This document shows, piece after piece, positions 38,487 through 47,932 of a stretch of DNA of 64,000 nucleotides (within the stretch, counting starts at the first letter, position 1; the number at the start of each line of letters is the position of its first letter). Location: contig JAYQIQ010000004.1 of the NCBI GenBank assembly GCA_038141705.1, positions 992,001 to 1,056,000 on the forward strand, given 5' to 3'. The DNA is from Eutrophomonas brisbanensis (lineage in GTDB: Bacteria > Pseudomonadota > Gammaproteobacteria > Burkholderiales > Eutrophovitaceae). The translations under genes were made by a program, and so were the position numbers. The notes below the pieces were generated by a model. That model was not told the DNA's origin. It worked only from the letters and a program-made list of their open reading frames with translations, and did no database searches.

Positions 38487-40687
38487 TATACGAAGTTATT
38501 TTATATCCCGATGTCGTTGCTCGTCGGTTTGAGTCAGTCTGATTTTAGTTATGCTGGCTCCAATGAAGATTGGCCAATCGTTAATGGTGCTGGGCAGATA
38601 ACCGAATCCCCAAAAGCGGAAGAAGAGCCGCAAAGACCTGTCGATACTGCCAATGCCTCCGACATGGTTACGACGATCGATGGCGATTCTATTACTGGTT
38701 TCAAGTCTGAGGAACTCGTGGCTATTGGTAATGCTGTGGTGGCGAGGGGAGACCAGCAGATTTCAGCGGATAAGATCGTTTATCGGCCTGAGGGTAAGCG
38801 GGTTCATGCCGTAGGCAACGTGATCTTAGAGCAACCCGGGTTAAAACTTTTGGGTGAAGAGCTTAGATATTCCGCTGAGGATGAAACCGGCGAGATAGAT
38901 GTAGTTCAATATTTTCTTGAGGAGAATGATGCCCACGGCATCGCCTCAACTTTTTTTATTGATGGCAAGGAGCGGCAGCGCGCAGCGAACGCGACCTACT
39001 CAACATGTGACGTACGGGAAAACGATGTCTATTTGAAGACCTCTCTATTGACTATCGACCGAGCAAGCGATGTCGGTTATGCAAAGCATCCTCGTATCAT
39101 GTTTAAAGGCGCCCCCATCCTATATTCACCCTTTATTACATTTCCGCTGGGGGACACCAGGAAGTCGGGGTTGCTTACTCCATCTTATGGACAGAGCGTT
39201 GAAAATGGCTTTGAGCTCGAGGTTCCTTTTTACTGGAACATTGCGCCAAACTACGATGCAACGATTACAACCCGAAATATGGCTAATAGAGGTACGCAGC
39301 TGAAGACAGAATGGCGATACCTGAATGAGAATTTTGCGGGACAGCTTGATTATGATTACATTGGAGACGATCGGTTATTTACCGAAACAAAGCGTGATTT
39401 TTATCACTTTGTACATACTCAAAATATATCTGATGGGTTGAGCGGGTATCTTGACTTTCAAGGGGTCTCGGATGATACCTACTTCACTGATTTGAGTACC
39501 GATCTCTCTTTGACATCTCAAGTCCACTTACCACGAAAATTAGGACTCGCTGCTGCTGGTGAATCATGGACAACGTCCTTCGAAATGGTGCACTACCAGT
39601 CGTTGAGCTTTGCTACTGCTCCCTTTCAGACTGATCCTCGAATTCATACAACCGCAAGTTCCCAAGAATTTTTAGGCGGTCAGGTCGGTGGTTTTGCAGA
39701 GTTAATCCGTTATTCTCACCCCACCCGCAATGGTGCTACACGAACAATTTTGGCCCCCTATGCTCAACTTCCTTTTGAGAATGATTTTTTAAATGTCACT
39801 CCGAGAGTAACCTACCACTTGAGTCACTATGATGTTGAAAATGGATCAACATACAATCGATCGATCCCTATTTATTCCTTGATAGTTCTGTTGTTTTGGA
39901 GAGGGACTTTAGTGTGGGTGATTTGCCAATGGTGCAAACGCTTGAGCCGAGGGTTTTCTACGCATATGCTCCCTACCGAAATCAATCGGGTCTCCGTAAT
40001 TTTTACTCAGGATTAAAGGGTTTTGATTTCTCTTCTATCTTTACCGATAATTTGTTTTCTGGAAATGACCGAGTGAACGATGCAAATCACTTCACATTCG
40101 GCCTCACAAGTCGATTTTTCGAAACATCGAACGGAATTGAGCGGTTGAGGCTTAGTGGAGCACAAAGGTATTTCGCTGGCGGTAATAAAGTTTCAGGAGA
40201 CTCATCGAATCGATCTGATATTTTGCTAGGCGCTGTTGGTCGGGTAACAAATTCTTGGGTAGTTGATTCTCTTCTGCAGTACAGCGGCGTGCTTGATAGA
40301 GTGCAGAAACATCAGCATAGTCTTATTTTTTCGCCAGAAGCTGGGAAAACATTGCGGGTAACGCACCGCTCAGAACGTGACTCGCAGGAGCAATTTGATT
40401 TGTCTGGTCAGTGGCCTTTAAACGGACAATGGAGTGCTGCCGGCAAATGGAATTACGCAAAAGATTCCAGTAAGCTTATCGAGGGGTTAGCTGGATTGGA
40501 ATATAGCGCTGGATGTTGGGGTTTAAGGTTTGTCGCATCTAAGTTACTTGTTGGTCAGAACGCAAATGGACATGATAAGTATTCGACCCGATACATGATT
40601 CAACTTGACCTCAAAGGTTTTACCCGGATTGGGCAGGATGTAATGGGGGTCTTGAGGTCAAAGATCGCTGGATATTCTGAGCGTTAG
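38469..40687 (+). CDS. lptD: LPS-assembly outer-membrane protein LptD (frame break at 39881)
   Basis: LptD inserts lipopolysaccharide into the outer membrane. A basic, hydrophobic N-terminus is a likely signal peptide, followed by an OstA-like domain (ISADKIVYRPEGKRVHAVGNV) and the barrel with RVFYAYAPYRNQ. The frame breaks at 39881: one more G gives YSLDSSVVLERDFSVGD and a 739-residue protein. Only two cysteines are visible in the mature protein, in YSTCDV and AGCWGLRF, enough for one interdomain disulfide. The gene is followed by surA, whose product is its periplasmic chaperone. Confidence 0.93.
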
Positions 40688-40724
40688 TGTTGATGTTAAT
40701 TTGAGTTTTTAATTGGGGTGAATC

Positions 40725-42027
40725 GTGATATCAGTAGCAAATATGTTGAGATTGGGTGTCGCACTGTTGGTGATTTCCTTGAATGGGAAAATCGGCTTTG
40801 CTGAAGAAGCAATTCCACTCGTTCGTGTGGTCGCCATCGTTGGAGATAGTGCCGTTACCAGCTACGATCTTGAAAAGGAGGTCAGCTCAGTAAAGAAGCA
40901 ATTTCAAGCCAATAATGCCTTGCCGCCTAATGAGGACGAATTAAGAAAACAGGTACTTGAGAGAATAATCTCAAGGAAAATCCTAGTGGATTTTGCTGAT
41001 CGTTCGGGGATTCGGATTTCCTCGGAAGAGACAGCGGATGCTATCAACGGTATTGCCAGACAAGAAAAAAAATCGACATCTGAATTTTTGGCGGCATTGG
41101 AGCAGCGAGGAGCTAAAGCCCTAGAAGATTTCCGGCGGCAAGTAGAAAGCGATTTAAAAATAAATAAACTTCGTCGCAGAGAGTTGGACTCTAAAATTAA
41201 AGTGAGTGAAGTGGAGATAGATCTTTTTCTTCAGAGGCAAGCTGATACCCTCATCAAGAAATCAATATCTTGCCGCGCATATATTAGTCAAGAGCAAGAC
41301 TGACGCTGATTCAAGTGAGAAAGAGAAGGCCATAGAAAAAGCTTCCGAGGCATTGCGGAGAATTGATGAGGGGCTGGATTTCCGGACGGTCGCTGCAGAG
41401 TTATCCGATGCAAGTGATGCTCTCGAGGGTGGTTTACTAGGTTGGAGATATGAAGAGGAGCTTCCAACACTTTTTACGGAAAGACTCGTATCGATGAAGC
41501 TTGGGCAGCGAAGCGATATGTTCGAAAGTCCGAATGGTTTTCATATCTTGTTTCTGTATGACAAGAGAGGAGCAGATCAAGAGATCGTCGTCGAGCAGAC
41601 GCGCGTATCCCATATTTTGATCAAGATTGATCAATACGAGGACGAAAATATTGTTCTAAGTAGAGCGCAGGAAATACGAGATCGCCTCATATTGGGTGGA
41701 GAGGACTTTGCAACATTAGCAAAAAATTTATCTGCTGATATAAGCGCGGCGAATGGTGGGGACTTAGGTTGGTTGAGTCCAGGTGAAACAGTACCTGAAT
41801 TTGAGAGCGCGATGAACGCGCTAAGTGGTGAAGAGATAAGCGATGTGATAAGAACTCAATTCGGTTTCCATATCATATTCGTTCATGGGCGCAGGGACGC
41901 GGATTTATCCGAGGATCGAAAGCGGGCGGTTGCGCTTCAAACTATCACTCAGCGAAAACTGGAAAGTAGGTTCGAAGGTTGGGTTCAGGAGCTAAGAGAC
42001 AAGACTTTTGTGGAATTAAGGCTTTAG
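40725..42027 (+). CDS. surA: periplasmic chaperone and peptidyl-prolyl isomerase SurA (frame break at 41264-41265)
   Basis: SurA escorts outer-membrane proteins across the periplasm. The start GTG 40725 has GGGG upstream. A signal peptide precedes VVAIVGDSAVTSYDLEKEV, the SurA N-domain. Two parvulin domains follow. The first is cut by a frame break: removing one A at 41264-41265 restores YLAAHILVKSKTDADSSEKEKA. The second starts VSHILIKIDQYEDENIVLSRA and contains GGDLGWLSPGETVPEFE. Corrected length is 433 residues (E. coli 428). It lies between lptD and rsmA; the pdxA gene usual in gammaproteobacteria is not here. Confidence 0.93.
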
Positions 42028-42056
42028 CATTTCAATCGTAATCTAGATTTTATCAG

Positions 42057-42812
42057 ATGACTTCTTTCAAACCTAAGCGTCATCTCAGTCAAAATTTCTT
42101 GGAAGATGAGGGTTATCAACTACAGATAGTATCGGCAGGTGCTTACGAAAAAGATGATGAGGTCGTTGAGGTCGGTCCTGGTTATGGGGCTCTTACTCGA
42201 CATCTCTCTCGGCTAGTTAATTGCATTCAACTCATTGAGTTGGATGGAGATGCGATAGTTTACCTAAAGAGTGTAATGCCGAAAGGTTTTGCAAAATTTA
42301 TTCAGGCTAATATCCTTGATGTCGATTTAAGTGATCTAGGAAAATGTATTAGGCTCATCGGAAATCTTCCCTATCACATCTCTTCGCCGATACTTTTACA
42401 CGTTGACCGACACCGTGAGCGGATTAAGGATGCAATTTTTATGCTTCAAAAAGAGGTTGTTGATCGGCTGGTCGCCTCTCCCGGAAATAAGGCCTATGGG
42501 AGGCTCGGCATCGCGTTACAAATACACTGGGATATCGAATGGCTTTTTGATGTACCACCTAATGCGTTTAGGCCTGCACCTAAGGTGTGGTCCTCTGTAA
42601 TGTCTATGCGGCCCCGAAAAAATCCCCCTCAGGTTGATGAGAAAAGGCTCAGCCAGGTTCTTACTACAGCGTTTTCGAAGCGGCGTAAAACGCTTCGAAA
42701 TGCACTGAAGGGGATTTTTACCGAAGAGGACTTGCTTAAATGTTCCATAGATCCTCAAGCTCGCCCAGAAAATTTATCAATTGACCAGTATGTTCAATTA
42801 GCCAATTTTTAG
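42057..42812 (+). CDS. rsmA: 16S rRNA dimethyladenosine transferase RsmA (KsgA)
   Basis: RsmA dimethylates two adjacent adenosines near the 3' end of 16S rRNA. The 251-residue protein is intact. Seen: KRHLSQNFLEDEG at the start, the SAM motif VEVGPGYGALTRHL, the catalytic IGNLPYHISSPIL and a C-terminal FSKRRKTLRNALKG. It starts at ATG 42057, 29 bases after surA, and converges on gloA with five bases between the stops. Confidence 0.97.
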   Translation: MTSFKPKRHLSQNFLEDEGYQLQIVSAGAYEKDDEVVEVGPGYGALTRHLSRLVNCIQLIELDGDAIVYLKSVMPKGFAKFIQANILDVDLSDLGKCIRLIGNLPYHISSPILLHVDRHRERIKDAIFMLQKEVVDRLVASPGNKAYGRLGIALQIHWDIEWLFDVPPNAFRPAPKVWSSVMSMRPRKNPPQVDEKRLSQVLTTAFSKRRKTLRNALKGIFTEEDLLKCSIDPQARPENLSIDQYVQLANF

Positions 42813-42817
42813 CTTGT

Positions 42818-43201
42818 TCACCTGCCTTGAATCAGCTCGATCTTGTAGCCATCAGGGTCCTCTACAAAGGCAATGACCGTCGTGCCGTGTTTCATGGGGC
42901 CGGCTTCCCGCGTTACTTTCCCACCTTTATTTCTCACGGCGTCACAGGCGGCGTAAGCATCGTCAACTCCTATCGCAATGTGTCCATAGCCGGATCCAAG
43001 TTCGTAATTCTTTGTATCCCAGTTATGTGTGAGCTCTAATACTGATGTGTTTTCCTCTGAATCGTAACCTACAAATGCAAGCGTGAACTTTCCATCCGGG
43101 TAATCGGCTTTGCGAAGTAATTTCATCCCCAGGACGTCAGTATAAAAGTCCAACGATTTTTCTAAGTCCCCTACTCTAATCATCGTGTGAAGTATTCTCA
43201 A
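42818..43201 (-). CDS. gloA: lactoylglutathione lyase (glyoxalase I)
   Basis: GloA turns the methylglyoxal-glutathione hemithioacetal into lactoylglutathione. The 127-residue product is the E. coli-type single-domain enzyme. All four metal ligands are in place at the E. coli numbers: His5, Glu56 (VLELTHN), His74 (GYGHIAIG) and Glu122 (KIELIQG). It begins 11 bases after the rubredoxin gene on the minus strand, so the two may be co-transcribed. Confidence 0.96.
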   Translation of the reverse strand: MRILHTMIRVGDLEKSLDFYTDVLGMKLLRKADYPDGKFTLAFVGYDSEENTSVLELTHNWDTKNYELGSGYGHIAIGVDDAYAACDAVRNKGGKVTREAGPMKHGTTVIAFVEDPDGYKIELIQGR

Positions 43202-43212
43202 ACCAAACCTCT

Positions 43213-43398
43213 CTAAATCTCGACCAATTCAAAATCTTCTTTGCGGGCATCACACTCTGGGCAAACCCAATTCACCGGCACATCGTCCCACCTGGTCCCG
43301 GCGGGGATACCTTCATCTGGTAATCCAGCTTCCTCATCATAGATGAAGCCACATATCAAACACATGTACGTTTTAAATTCTTCCATGTTCGCAGTCAT
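43213..43398 (-). CDS. rubredoxin
   Basis: A 57-61-residue one-iron electron carrier. The iron is held by two CxxC pairs in YMCLICGFIYDEEAG and NWVCPECDARKEDF. The conserved PAGTRWDDVP lies between them. The first ATG is at 43398; ATG 43386 (MEEFKTYMC) also fits and matches most rubredoxins in length. It is divergent from thiD across about 70 bases, an arrangement common in betaproteobacteria. Confidence 0.95.
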   Translation of the reverse strand: MTANMEEFKTYMCLICGFIYDEEAGLPDEGIPAGTRWDDVPVNWVCPECDARKEDFELVEI

Positions 43399-43466
43399 TT
43401 CTCTGTTTGTAAATCCGGATTAATATATACACAATCATTTTAAAGTAAGTGAATCAGTAAATCCTG

Positions 43467-44273
43467 ATGGCATATGCGAAACCAATTGTTTTAACTTTTG
43501 CGGGATCTGATCCAACGTGTGGAGCTGGGGTGCAGGGCGATGTTTTGACTATACTGGATCATGGTTGTCATCCGTTATCGGTAATCACTGCAATAACTGC
43601 GCAAAATACTGTTGGTGTGACTCGATGCGCTGCTATCAGCCCAGAGCTGATAGCTGAACAAGCTAACGTTTTAATCAAAGATGTGAAGCCCTCTGTGGTA
43701 AAAATTGGATTAGTGCCGAGTGTGGAGTGCGCTAGAGAGATTGCGAAGGTTATTGACAACCTTCCTGGAACACCAGTGATCCTCGACCCAGTGTTAACTT
43801 CTGGACGCGGCGATAAGTTGGGTGCTCTCGAGGGGATCGTGGATGTTTTGTTGCCAATCGCAACACTCGTCGTGCCGAACTCAGTAGAGGCTCGATCTCT
43901 CGTTGCTAGAGGAAATCAAAAAGTTATTGACCAATTGGCATTGGATGACTGTGGGCCTTGGTTGGCCAGCTCGGGGGCTAAGCTTGTACTTATAACGGGT
44001 TCCCATGAAAATACTACGACAGTTCGTAATACCCTGTACAACTCTGACGGGGTTGTTGAGTTTGAGGAGTGGCCAAGGTTGCCAGGTGAGTATCATGGAT
44101 CTGGATGTATGCTCGCGAGTTCGATTGCTTGCTTGATGGCTTGTGGCTTTTCGGTAGAGAGTGCTGTTAAAAGTGCGCAGGGATACACATGGGAAATGCT
44201 ACACAAAGGTTATCGTATCGGAGCGGGTCAGCTTATTCCCAGTCGAAATATTTTGGAGCGTGACATTCATTGA
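43467..44273 (+). CDS. thiD: hydroxymethylpyrimidine/phosphomethylpyrimidine kinase
   Basis: ThiD phosphorylates the pyrimidine half of thiamine twice. The 268-residue ribokinase-like protein shows AGSDPTCGAGVQGDVLT at the N-terminus, ITAQNTVGV, VILDPVLTSGRGD and the anion hole GEYHGSGCMLASSIA with the catalytic cysteine. No TPP riboswitch is visible in the 68 bases upstream. Its TGA stop overlaps the TTG start of thiE. Confidence 0.95.
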   Translation: MAYAKPIVLTFAGSDPTCGAGVQGDVLTILDHGCHPLSVITAITAQNTVGVTRCAAISPELIAEQANVLIKDVKPSVVKIGLVPSVECAREIAKVIDNLPGTPVILDPVLTSGRGDKLGALEGIVDVLLPIATLVVPNSVEARSLVARGNQKVIDQLALDDCGPWLASSGAKLVLITGSHENTTTVRNTLYNSDGVVEFEEWPRLPGEYHGSGCMLASSIACLMACGFSVESAVKSAQGYTWEMLHKGYRIGAGQLIPSRNILERDIH

Positions 44274-44917
44274 AAACAGTGGTTTCTGGGATCTACGCAA
44301 TTACTCCTGATGTCGGTGATACAGACGAGTTAATTAATGTTGTTGGCCATGCCCTCCGGGGGGGTGTTAAGTTATTCCAGTACCGAAATAAATCCGCAGA
44401 TAAAAAACTCAAGGTCGAGCAAGCAGAGCAGTTGCTCAAATTGATTCGAGGCAGCGGTGGTGCGCTAATCATCAATGATGATTTATCGATCCTGGAGACC
44501 GTAGATGCAGACGGGTTACAGCATGTGGGAGGGGATGACATCGGTGTTGAAATCGCGCGTAAAGCGCTCACGAAAGAAAAGATTCTTGGTGTATCATGTT
44601 ACTCAGATGTAGAGCGAGCGGCATGGGGCGAGCGAGCCGGAGCTGATTATGTTGCCTTTGGGAGCATGTACAAGACTACCTCGAAAGTGCATGCAGATAA
44701 TGCTTCGCTTGACACACTTAGGAGGGCTCGCGCTTTCTGTAGCCTACCCGTTGTGGCGATAGGTGGGATCAATAGAGGTAACTTGAAAGAAGTGGTATTG
44801 GCTGGAGCCGACAGCGCTGCGATCATTCAAGGTATTTTTGGCGCTTCTGATATTTTCCGAGAAGCACAACTCTGTAGGAAAATATTTGTAAACGCTCTTC
44901 AAGCGAAAAGAATTTAA
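44270..44917 (+). CDS. thiE: thiamine phosphate synthase
   Basis: ThiE joins the pyrimidine and thiazole halves to give thiamine phosphate. The 215-residue barrel shows YAITPD, LFQYRNKSAD, ALIINDDL, GLQHVGGDD, VSCYSDVERA, DYVAFGSMYKT and VAIGGI, in the family order. The start is TTG 44270, sharing bases with the thiD stop, which implies coupling. hemL follows after 14 bases; thiD-thiE-hemL in a row is found in other betaproteobacteria. Confidence 0.95.
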   Translation: MKTVVSGIYAITPDVGDTDELINVVGHALRGGVKLFQYRNKSADKKLKVEQAEQLLKLIRGSGGALIINDDLSILETVDADGLQHVGGDDIGVEIARKALTKEKILGVSCYSDVERAAWGERAGADYVAFGSMYKTTSKVHADNASLDTLRRARAFCSLPVVAIGGINRGNLKEVVLAGADSAAIIQGIFGASDIFREAQLCRKIFVNALQAKRI

Positions 44918-44931
44918 ATAGTTATTACGGA

Positions 44932-46219
44932 ATGAGTATGTCCAACGCAAATGAAGTTGCTTTTCAAAAAGCAAAGAAAGTAATTCCTGGTGGGGTCAAC
45001 TCTCCAGTTAGGGCATTCGGTTCAGTTGGTGGGACTCCACGGACAATAGATAGGGGAGCAGGGTCGAAGATCTATGATGTGACAGGTAAAGAGTTCATAG
45101 ATTATGTTGGCTCTTGGGGGCCCTTTGATTTTGGGCCATGCGCATCCAGACATAGTTCGTAGAGTTCAGCAAACTGCTGAAAGAGGGTTGAGCTTTGGCG
45201 CTCCCACAGAAAAAGAAATTGAATTGGCTGAGATGATTACGCGCTTGGTGCCATCTATGGAGCAAATACGTTTGGTAAGCTCTGGGACCGAGGCAACAAT
45301 GAGTGCGATACGTCTCGCACGAGGATTTACTGGTAAGCCTAAGATTATAAAATTTGAAGGGTGCTATCACGGGCACTCGGATTCTCTACTCGTTAAAGCT
45401 GGGTCTGGTGCGCTGACATTTGGACAGCCCAGTTCCGCAGGCGTGCCCTCGGAGCTGACGTCACATACCATCGTCCTTGATTACAATAATGTTGAGATGT
45501 TAAATCGGGCGTTCTCCGAGGCTGGCGATGAGATAGCAGGTGTAATTATTGAACCTATCGCTGGGAATATGAATCTCGTTAAGGCCACTCCAGATTTTGT
45601 CTCTGCTTTGAGAAACCTTTGTGATCGCTACGGTGCTTTGCTTATTTACGACGAAGTCATGACGGGGTTTCGAGTTGGCATTTCCGGTGCCCAGGGCATA
45701 CAAGGCGTGACTCCCGATATTACTACTCTCGGAAAAGTAATCGGTGGGGGTATGCCAATGGGCGCATTTGGTGCGCGACAGGAAATAATGGATAAATTAG
45801 CCCCTCTTGGGCCTGTATATCAAGCAGGAACCTTGTCTGGTAACCCCGTATCTGTTGCTGCAGGTATTCGTACACTTCAACTCATCCAAGAACCCGAATT
45901 TTTTGACGATCTAACGAAAGTTACGAGAAGACTTGTTGACGGTATGACAGAGATGGCTAAAAAGAACTCGGTAGATTTTTGTGCAGACGCGGTTGGTGGA
46001 ATGTTTGGGATGTATTTTAGTAAATCAATTCCAGAATCATTTGCTGATGTGATGGCTAGTGACCGCGAACGATTCAACCAATTTTTTCATCTTATGCTCG
46101 ATAGGGGAGTATATCTAGCACCATCGGCATTTGAGGCGGGCTTTGTTTCGTCTGCGCATTCCGAGGCCGATATAGCGGCAACTCTTGATGCTGCCGATGA
46201 GGCCTTTGCTAAGCTATAA
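44932..46219 (+). CDS. hemL: glutamate-1-semialdehyde 2,1-aminomutase (frame break at 45116-45123)
   Basis: HemL makes 5-aminolevulinate from glutamate-1-semialdehyde, the C5 route to haem. The start encodes AKKVIPGGVNSPVRAFGSVGGTP. The frame breaks inside GGGGGCCC at 45116-45123; removing one base restores VGSWGPLILGHAHPDIV. Further marks are SSGTEATMSAIRLARG, FEGCYHGHSD, LIYDEVMTGFRV and TTLGKVIGGGMPMGAFG with the PLP-binding lysine. Corrected length is 428 residues (E. coli 426). Confidence 0.96.
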
Positions 46220-46246
46220 ATAGTCTCCTTCTTCAATTAATCTAGT

Positions 46247-46846
46247 ATGTCCAGCGTACTTGAAAAAACAACGTTCTGGAAGTCGTTCGAAAAATATGAC
46301 CAGTTACCAGATGACTACGGATCTGAAGTGGTTTTTGCCGGACGTTCTAACGCGGGCAAATCCAGTGCTCTTAACGCGCTAACTAATAGGCGGAAATTAG
46401 CCCATGTTAGTAAGCTCCCCGGCCGAACGCGGTTACTAAATTTTTTCGAAGTATCTGAATTCAAGTACCTTGTTGACCTCCCCGGATATGGTTACGCCAA
46501 GGTTCCAGATCAGATGAGGAAGTCATGGGGCAAGGCTCTGACACTTTATTTGAAGAGGCGCGAGCAAATACGAGGGCTTTTTGCGGTGGTTGATATTCGC
46601 CATGCGCTCACAGAGCTTGACTATCAGTTAATCGAGTGGTTTTCCATCACGGGTAGACCGATGCACCTACTTTTGACTAAAAGCGATAAGCTAACCAGAG
46701 CCCAAGCTGAACGAAAGTTGGCGGAGGTATCCGCTATACTGACAAAAAATTACCCTTGGGCATCTGCGCAAGTTTTTTCCAGTACGAGCAAAGCAGGAGT
46801 TCCAGAGGCGCGTGAGAAGCTCGCGGATTGGCTCGATCTAACTTAG
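46247..46846 (+). CDS. engB: ribosome biogenesis GTPase EngB (YsxC/YihA)
   Basis: A 199-residue essential GTPase of large-subunit ribosome assembly. G motifs: FAGRSNAGKSSALNAL (G1), PGRTR (G2 region), DLPGYGYAK (G3) and LTKSDKL (G4). The gene is intact and lies 63 bases before hemB, the usual engB-hemB pair. Confidence 0.96.
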   Translation: MSSVLEKTTFWKSFEKYDQLPDDYGSEVVFAGRSNAGKSSALNALTNRRKLAHVSKLPGRTRLLNFFEVSEFKYLVDLPGYGYAKVPDQMRKSWGKALTLYLKRREQIRGLFAVVDIRHALTELDYQLIEWFSITGRPMHLLLTKSDKLTRAQAERKLAEVSAILTKNYPWASAQVFSSTSKAGVPEAREKLADWLDLT

Positions 46847-46909
46847 TTAGGTTTGTGTAAAGTGATGTATCAATTGCTGCAGGTTTGGCGTTTAAGATGA
46901 GAATACTGT

Positions 46910-47913
46910 ATGAATATTTTTAGTCAGTTTCCCCGTCGGCGAATGAGAAGAAACCGCCGAGATGATTTTTCTCGAAGACTCGTCCAGGAGAACCGACTGT
47001 CTGTCGATGATCTCATCTATCCGGTATTTGTTATTGAGGGAAAAAATGAGAAATATGCAGTCGAATCGATGCCAGGAGTCTTCCGTTATACGCCCGACAA
47101 GCTCCTCTCAGTTGCTGAAGATTGTATGAGACTTGGCGTACCTGCGTTGGCACTTTTCCCAGTAATCGAATCAGAAAAAAAAGATGCGACTGGTAGTGCT
47201 GCGTACTCCGATGATGGTCTTGTTCCGAAGGTTATCTCGAACTTAAAAAAGAATTTCCCGATTTGGGGGTCATTACGGACGTTGCTCTAGATCCTTACAC
47301 AAGTCACGGGCAGGATGGGTTACTCGATGAGAATGGCTACGTCTTGAATGACGAGACAATTGCGATTTTGGAACAGCAAGCCCTTTGTCATGCTCGGGCT
47401 GGAGCAGACATTGTTGCGCCCTCCGATATGATGGACGGTCGAGTGGGACGCATCCGAGACGCTCTAGATAACGAGAATCACGATGCTACACGTATCATGG
47501 CTTATTCAGCTAAGTACGCGTCAAGCTTTTACGGTCCGTTTAGGGATGCCGTAGGGTCGGCTGCGAACCTTTGAAAAAGCAGCAAAGAGACATACCAAAT
47601 TGACCCAGCCAATGTCGATGAGGCAATTTGGGAAATTGGGCTTGATTTGTCTGAGGGTGCAGATATGGTGATGGTTAAGCCAGGTATGCCATATCTCGAC
47701 GTGGTCCGTATGGTCAAAGAGAAGTTTAAAACCCCGACATTCGTGTACCAGGTCAGTGGAGAATATGCGATGCTCAAAGCTGCTTTTCAAAATGGTTGGC
47801 TAGACGAGACAAAGTGTGTTGCCGAAGCTCTTTTGTGTTTCAAGCGTGCTGGGGCAGATGGAATTCTCACGTATTTTGCGCTTGATATGGCGCGCGCCCT
47901 TAGCGGGGAGTAA
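46910..47913 (+). CDS. hemB: delta-aminolevulinic acid dehydratase (frame break at 47239 and in-frame TGA at 47572-47574)
   Basis: HemB condenses two 5-aminolevulinates to porphobilinogen. It starts FPRRRMRRNRRDDFSR. Adding one G at 47239 restores SELKKEFPDLGVITDVALDPYTSHG. DIVAPSDMMDGRVG and IMAYSAKYASSFYGPFRDAVGSAANL follow, and then TGA at 47572-47574 in the same frame. Homologues have glycine there (AANLGKSNK). Reading through gives TYQIDPANVDEA and VKPGMPYLDVV to the true end, 334 residues in total. Both catalytic-lysine regions (MAYSAKY and VMVKPGMPY) are present. Confidence 0.94.
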
Positions 47914-47932
47914 TTTACTGAGCCTTCTGCGA

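Noticed and set aside
43399..43466. TPP riboswitch before thiD
   Set aside because: Only 68 bases separate rubredoxin and thiD, and I see none of the conserved THI-box segments.
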